Assembly: GCF_040195635.1 (NCBI RefSeq)
Contig: NZ_JBEFTX010000002.1
Span: 372,001 to 436,000 of the forward strand
DNA: 64,000 bases
Reading direction: 5' to 3'
From: Thermasporomyces sp040195635
GTDB lineage: Bacteria; Actinomycetota; Actinomycetes; Propionibacteriales; Actinopolymorphaceae
Shown here: positions 59,773-64,000 of the stretch, one piece after another
How the letters are laid out: each line of letters opens with the position of its first letter
Position numbering within the stretch: position 1 is the stretch's first letter
Program-made: the position numbers and the translations under genes
Notes under the pieces: generated by a model
What the model was told of the DNA's origin: nothing
Database searches by the model: none
The model's input: only the letters and a program-made list of their open reading frames with translations

Positions 59773-61749
59773 GTGGATCACACTAGCCTCAAGGCTGGTC
59801 TGACGAGGCGACAGCTGCTGGCGACGGGGGGCGCGGCGTTCCTGGCGACGACCTCGGCTACCGCATGCGACGCACTCTCCACTCGCCCGGGCGGGAACGA
59901 CGGCCCTCCCAAGGGCAACGGCGCCAAGGGGATGGAGGCGCCCTCCCTGGCCCAACAGGTCAAGGCAGGGAAACTGCCGCCGGTCAAAGAGAGGTTGCCC
60001 AAGGAGCCGTTGGTCGTCAGGCCTGTAGAGAGGATGGGCACCTACGGAGGCGAATGGATCAACTGCGTCACCGAACTTGCCGGGGGATACGAGTACTTCG
60101 GCTATGAACAACTCGTCGGCTGGGACATCGAGTGGACAAAGGTCGTCCCCATGGTCGCGAAGTCGTGGGAAGTCTCTGACGGTGGGAGGTCATACACCTT
60201 CACCTTGCGAGAAGGAATGCGATGGTCCGACGGGGAGCCTTTCACCGCCGACGACGTCGTCTTCGCGTACGAGAACGTCCTGAGTGACAAGGAGCTGTAT
60301 CCCGACTTTCCGGCGTGGCTCACCTCGGGTGGTGAGCCGGCTGAGCTGGAGAAGGTCGATGACTACACCTGTCGGTTCAGCTTCTCCGAGCCGCACGCGT
60401 TCTTCCTGCAGCGGCTCGCCTCGCCCGATGGCATCATCCTCACGAGCTTGCCCAAGCACTACCTGCAGGAGTTCCACAAGAAGCTCAACCCCGACGCCGA
60501 GCAGGTCGCCAAGCAGGAGGGCAACTCCAGCTGGGCAGAGCTGTTTCTTGCCAAGGGTGGGGCCGGGTTGCTTGACCTGGGTCCTTGGCAGAACGCGGAC
60601 TTTCCGACCTTGCTGGCGTGGCGCGTAGCCACCCCCCTGGCAGGTGACCGGCTCGTTGTCGAGCGCAACCCCTACTACTGGAAGACCGATCCGGAAGGCA
60701 GCCAACTGCCCTACCTCGACCGCGTGGTCGTGGAAGTCGTCCAGGATGCGGAAGTGGCCGTACTCCGGACCACCGAGGGTCGATACACGCTTCCACCGAG
60801 CGACTTCCTGACGCCAGACAACAAACCGGTGTTCGCACGCGAGCGTGAGAGCGGAGGCTACCACTTCGCCCCGCTCGTCACCGCCGACACCAACTACACG
60901 ACGGTCGCGTTCAACATGACGGTCGAGGACCCCGCGTTGCGGGAGGTCTTCCAGAACAGGGACTTTCGGATAGCGCTGTCGCACGCCATCGACCGCGACG
61001 AGATCATCACAGCGGTCTATCAACGGCAGGGCGAGTCGTGGCAGGTCGCTCCGCGTAGGGAGGGTGACTTCTTCCACGAGACCCTGGCCAAGCAGTACAC
61101 CGAGTTCGACATGGCAAAGGCCAACAAGCTTCTGGATGATGCGGGGTTCACCGAGCGGAACGGTGACGACATTCGGCTCCGTGGCGACGGGAAACCCATC
61201 CGTTTCACCGTCGAGATCCCGATCGGTTTCGACCCGACCTGGCCGGACGTGGCGGAGATGGTCCAGGGCTACTGGAAGAGCGTCGGCGTGCAGCTGGACA
61301 TCAACCCGGAGTCGACGGACCTCTTCTTCGAACGAACGGGAGTGAACAAGCACCAGGCTGTTTTGTACTCCGGTGAGAACGGGCTCTACGACGCCATCCT
61401 GGATCCAAAGTGGTATCTCCCTCTGAACGCAGGGTCCCTCTTCGCCACGCAGTGGGGGCTCTGGTACGACTCCGGCGGCGAAGGTGGAGAGAAGCCACCC
61501 GCTCAACCCCTGCGGCAGATGGAGCTCTACGACGAGATCAAGGTCACGCCGGACGAGGCACGGCAACGCGAGCTGTTCATGCAGATCCTGGACATCGCGC
61601 AACAGGAGTTCTACCTCATCGGAACCGTCCTGCCCACTCGTTACAACATCGTCCAGAACGACTTCATGAACGTTCCCAAGATGCCCGACTCCTGGATCTA
61701 TCCTGATCCGGCACCCGCCAGACCAGAGCAGTACTTCCGCCGCGCCTAG
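59773..61749 (+). CDS. ABC transporter substrate-binding lipoprotein, family 5 (oligopeptide/oligosaccharide type)
   Basis: 658 residues, GTG at 59773 with AGGAG 7 bp upstream. A twin-arginine signal (LTRRQLLATGGAAFLATTS) leads to a lipobox-like SATAC, so it is a Tat-exported lipoprotein. The family-5 fold includes SYTFTLREGMRWSDGEPFTADDVVF. The protein is longer than the usual 530 residues. Family members bind peptides, nickel or plant oligosaccharides. The adjacent fucosidase suggests a fucosylated glycan. No permease or ATPase gene follows, so it is an orphan in this window. Confidence 0.92.
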   Translation: MDHTSLKAGLTRRQLLATGGAAFLATTSATACDALSTRPGGNDGPPKGNGAKGMEAPSLAQQVKAGKLPPVKERLPKEPLVVRPVERMGTYGGEWINCVTELAGGYEYFGYEQLVGWDIEWTKVVPMVAKSWEVSDGGRSYTFTLREGMRWSDGEPFTADDVVFAYENVLSDKELYPDFPAWLTSGGEPAELEKVDDYTCRFSFSEPHAFFLQRLASPDGIILTSLPKHYLQEFHKKLNPDAEQVAKQEGNSSWAELFLAKGGAGLLDLGPWQNADFPTLLAWRVATPLAGDRLVVERNPYYWKTDPEGSQLPYLDRVVVEVVQDAEVAVLRTTEGRYTLPPSDFLTPDNKPVFARERESGGYHFAPLVTADTNYTTVAFNMTVEDPALREVFQNRDFRIALSHAIDRDEIITAVYQRQGESWQVAPRREGDFFHETLAKQYTEFDMAKANKLLDDAGFTERNGDDIRLRGDGKPIRFTVEIPIGFDPTWPDVAEMVQGYWKSVGVQLDINPESTDLFFERTGVNKHQAVLYSGENGLYDAILDPKWYLPLNAGSLFATQWGLWYDSGGEGGEKPPAQPLRQMELYDEIKVTPDEARQRELFMQILDIAQQEFYLIGTVLPTRYNIVQNDFMNVPKMPDSWIYPDPAPARPEQYFRRA

Positions 61750-61790
61750 GAAGAGCGACCGCCTTCCCTCGGCGGTACGAAACATCGACG

Positions 61791-61832
61791 GGCCAGGCCG
61801 CTGGTGCGAGACATCGCACCAGCGGCCCGGCC
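61791..61832. terminator. Very strong bidirectional terminator
   Basis: A perfect 14-bp stem (61796-61809 with 61814-61827) with a GACA loop, extended past one mismatch by GGCC/GGCC (61791-61794 with 61829-61832). It lies 42 bp after the solute-binding protein stop and 18 bp before the fucosidase stop. Confidence 0.9.
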
Positions 61833-61850
61833 ATGCCTCATGGCGATGTC

Positions 61851-64000
61851 CTACTCCATGGCCGCGCCGGATACGTACGCCCGGTAGGTGTGTCCCTCGT
61901 CGGCGTCCAGTTCGATCAGGTCCGTATCGGCCTTCGTCGTTCTCGCGGTGTCGCCATGTGTGAGGTCCAGCACGACGTAGCGCCCGGCGAACATCCGACC
62001 GCGTATCCTCACGCGGCCGCCATGGTCGGCGGTAATGAGGATCTCGTCGGCCTCGCCGTCGTTCCATGCCACACCGACGGTGTAACCTCCGCGGCCGCGG
62101 AGCCCACTCACCGCCCCGGTCGGCCAGGCTGCCGGGAGCGCCGGCAGCAGGTGCAACTCGTCGTTGTGGCTGTGCAAGAGCATCTCGGCGATGCCCGACG
62201 TCGCGCCGAAGTTGCCGTCGATCTGGAACGGCGGATGCAGGTCGAACATGTTCGTGGCCAGCCGGGCGGGCGTGAGGAGCTCGCTGAGTAGGTCGTGCGC
62301 CCGTTCCGGCTCCTCGAGGCGCGCCCAGAAGTTGATCTTCCAGGCCAGCGACCAGCCGGTTCCCGCGTCGCCACGCAACTCCAGGGTCCGCCGCGCCGCC
62401 TCGAACAGCTCGGGGGTGTCTCGCCTGGTGACCTGGTTACTGGGATGCAGCCCGTACAGGTGGGAGACGTGCCGGTGGTTCTGCTCTGTCTCCGTCCAGT
62501 CGTGGAGCCACTCCTGGATGTTGCCCCGCGCACCGATCTGCAGAGGTGCGAGGCGTTCCCTGGTGGCAAGAACGTGAGCGCGGAACTCGGCGTCCACACC
62601 GAGGATCGCACTGGCGCTGACGCAAGCTCCGAACAGGTCACGGAGGATCTGCATGTCCATGGTGGGCCCGGCGCACACGCTGACGTCAGGGTGGTGGGCA
62701 AGCTCCGGTGAGTTCGACGGGTTGGTGACCAGCCACCCGAGACCGGGCTCCTCCACCAGCGAGTCGAGGAAGAATTCGGCGGCGGCCTTCATCGCCGGGT
62801 AGGACGACCGGAGGAAGTCCAGGTCTCCGGTGAAGCGGTAGTAGTCCCAGATCATTGTGCTGAGCCAGGCGCCGCCGGTCTGCCACATGCCCCAGAACGC
62901 GCCGTCCACGACGGAGCCTCCGCGCCAGGCGTCGGTGTTGTGGTGGGCGACCCAACCGCGGGCGCCGTACTGCGCCTCGGCGGTACGCGCCCCGGTCACG
63001 GTCAGGTCCTCGATCATGTCGAAGACCGGCTGATGGCACTCGGCCAGGTTCGTCGGCCCTGCCGGCCAGTAGTTCATCGGCAGGTTGATGTTGAGGGTGT
63101 ACTTCGAGCCCCACGGCGGATCCAGCTGGTCGTTCCAGATGCCCTGCAGGTTCGCGGGCTGGGTGCCTGGCCGCGAACTGGAGATCAGCAGGTACCGGCC
63201 GTACTGGAACAACAACGCCGCAAGCTGGGGATCGTCCGTGGTGGCGTGGCGCTGGATCCGTACGTCGGTAGGCTGGTCGGCGGCTGCGGTACGTCCGAGA
63301 TCGATTGACGTGCGGGCGAAGAGCTCCCGGTAGTCAGCGATGTGGCGCCTTCTGAGCTCGTCGTACGGCCTGTCCTTCGCGTCGCGGAGGTGAGCCCACG
63401 CGACCGCTTGATGGTCGCCGCTCACATCCTGGTAGTCGACGTAGCTGGTGCCGATCGAGATCAACAGGGTGACGCTGTCGGCACCGGTAATCCGCAGTGT
63501 CCCGCCGCTGCTACTGACCTCGCCGTCGTGGGTGACGGCCCGGGCGAGCGCGAGGAACCGTACCGACCCGGGGACACCTTCCATGTCACTGGACACACCG
63601 TCCAACGCGATCGTCGCATCGTCGGGGCTGATCGTGTTCGTGCGTTGCGGGCTGTCGAAGGTTGCCGAGAACGTGATCGCCCCGGGGGTGTCCGCTGTCA
63701 GGCGCAGCGCGACTACCTGGTCAGGAGCGCTCGCGATCACTTCGCGCCGATACCGCACACCGTCCGCCGCGTAGTCGACCGTGGCCGTTGCCGTGGTGAG
63801 GTCGAGCTGCCGGCGATAGTCGGTCACCTCGCTCGGAGTCGGGAAGGCGAGCCGGAGGTCACCCACGGGTTGGTAGGCCAGCTGCCCGACCGGGCTTCCC
63901 AGGAAGGCCTCGTTGGTCAGGTCCTGGGCTTCCCGCCATCGGCCTTCGAACACCAGGCGCTGGATTTCCGGCAGGGCATCGGCTCCCTTGGAGTTGCTGG
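61851..64000 (-). CDS. Glycoside hydrolase family 95 alpha-L-fucosidase (5' part outside window)
   Basis: The C-terminal ~716 residues are visible, and the frame continues past the right edge. It hydrolyses alpha-1,2-linked fucose by inversion. GH95 landmarks: GIWNDQLDPPWGSKYTLNINLPMNYWPA (in part), HHNTDAWRG, WLVTNPSNSPE with the two Asn that act in catalysis, NHRHVSHLYGLHPSNQV, and LLPALPAAWPTGAVSGLRGRGGY. The signal peptide, if any, lies beyond the window. The neighbouring solute-binding protein may import the released sugars. Confidence 0.94.
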   Translation of the reverse strand, partial: SNSKGADALPEIQRLVFEGRWREAQDLTNEAFLGSPVGQLAYQPVGDLRLAFPTPSEVTDYRRQLDLTTATATVDYAADGVRYRREVIASAPDQVVALRLTADTPGAITFSATFDSPQRTNTISPDDATIALDGVSSDMEGVPGSVRFLALARAVTHDGEVSSSGGTLRITGADSVTLLISIGTSYVDYQDVSGDHQAVAWAHLRDAKDRPYDELRRRHIADYRELFARTSIDLGRTAAADQPTDVRIQRHATTDDPQLAALLFQYGRYLLISSSRPGTQPANLQGIWNDQLDPPWGSKYTLNINLPMNYWPAGPTNLAECHQPVFDMIEDLTVTGARTAEAQYGARGWVAHHNTDAWRGGSVVDGAFWGMWQTGGAWLSTMIWDYYRFTGDLDFLRSSYPAMKAAAEFFLDSLVEEPGLGWLVTNPSNSPELAHHPDVSVCAGPTMDMQILRDLFGACVSASAILGVDAEFRAHVLATRERLAPLQIGARGNIQEWLHDWTETEQNHRHVSHLYGLHPSNQVTRRDTPELFEAARRTLELRGDAGTGWSLAWKINFWARLEEPERAHDLLSELLTPARLATNMFDLHPPFQIDGNFGATSGIAEMLLHSHNDELHLLPALPAAWPTGAVSGLRGRGGYTVGVAWNDGEADEILITADHGGRVRIRGRMFAGRYVVLDLTHGDTARTTKADTDLIELDADEGHTYRAYVSGAAME

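Noticed and set aside
59592..59786. A 64-codon frame in the spacer before the solute-binding protein
   Set aside because: Cys/Arg-rich with no ribosome binding site; it overlaps the true gene start and covers two hairpins. Not supported as coding.

Overview
The window is a stretch of high-GC chromosomal DNA from an actinomycete (Actinomycetota). The support is a mycothiol-biosynthesis deacetylase (MshB), a 7Fe FdxA ferredoxin next to DapC, a three-gene Sdh1-type succinate dehydrogenase, actinobacterial marker families (DUF1707, DUF6542, DUF6113, DUF6153/DUF305, DivIVA-domain protein), very high GC at third codon positions and frequent GTG starts. The gene style suggests Propionibacteriales or a relative such as Actinopolymorpha/Kribbella, but that placement is inference. 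No rRNA, tRNA, insertion sequence, prophage or CRISPR array was recognised. The DNA is mostly core genome with small accessory inserts.

Layout. 1-5.5 kb: end of a Uma2-type nuclease gene, fumC, a citrate synthase with an N-terminal helix-turn-helix, a frameshifted secreted-protein remnant and a second citrate synthase. 5.5-8.6 kb: spermidine-synthase-like protein, sulfotransferase, DUF1707 protein. 8.6-17.5 kb: housekeeping block (glpX, xseB-xseA, ispH, DUF6542 protein, rmuC, ychF). 17.5-25.9 kb: accessory block with a higBA toxin-antitoxin pair, a DUF6153-DUF305 pair, a DHA2 efflux pump with divergent TetR regulator and two matching operators, a PhyH oxygenase-GntR operon, and an M23 peptidase. 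26-32.2 kb: pterin dehydratase, NamZ-like muramidase and sdhCAB. 32.5-38.6 kb: a NUDIX-phosphotransferase fusion, a Tat-exported GxGYxYP protein behind a tiny coupled leader ORF, and a DPP-IV-like peptidase. 38.8-44 kb: mshB operon, VanW protein, and an Rv0428c-like acetyltransferase split in two ORFs. 44-59.4 kb: an aspartate-family/central block (fdxA-dapC-gltA, dapD, dapE, threonine synthase) that then follows a mycobacterial-like order (LOG protein, folP2-like, DivIVA-domain, tag). 59.4-64 kb: an orphan family-5 solute-binding lipoprotein facing a GH95 alpha-L-fucosidase, separated by a very strong bidirectional terminator.

How the parts fit. Central carbon metabolism is over-represented: fumarase, three different citrate synthases, a full succinate dehydrogenase and fructose-1,6-bisphosphatase. 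Lysine biosynthesis genes dapC, dapD and dapE lie within 8 kb but in separate transcription units.

The most unusual content is in the spacers. There are many short-period tandem repeats (13-18 bp units), two dispersed families of long inverted repeats, alternative stem-loops in front of folP/divIVA, and several paired operators. I found no convincing new multi-gene defence or biosynthetic system. The strongest protein-level novelty is the NUDIX-APH fusion.
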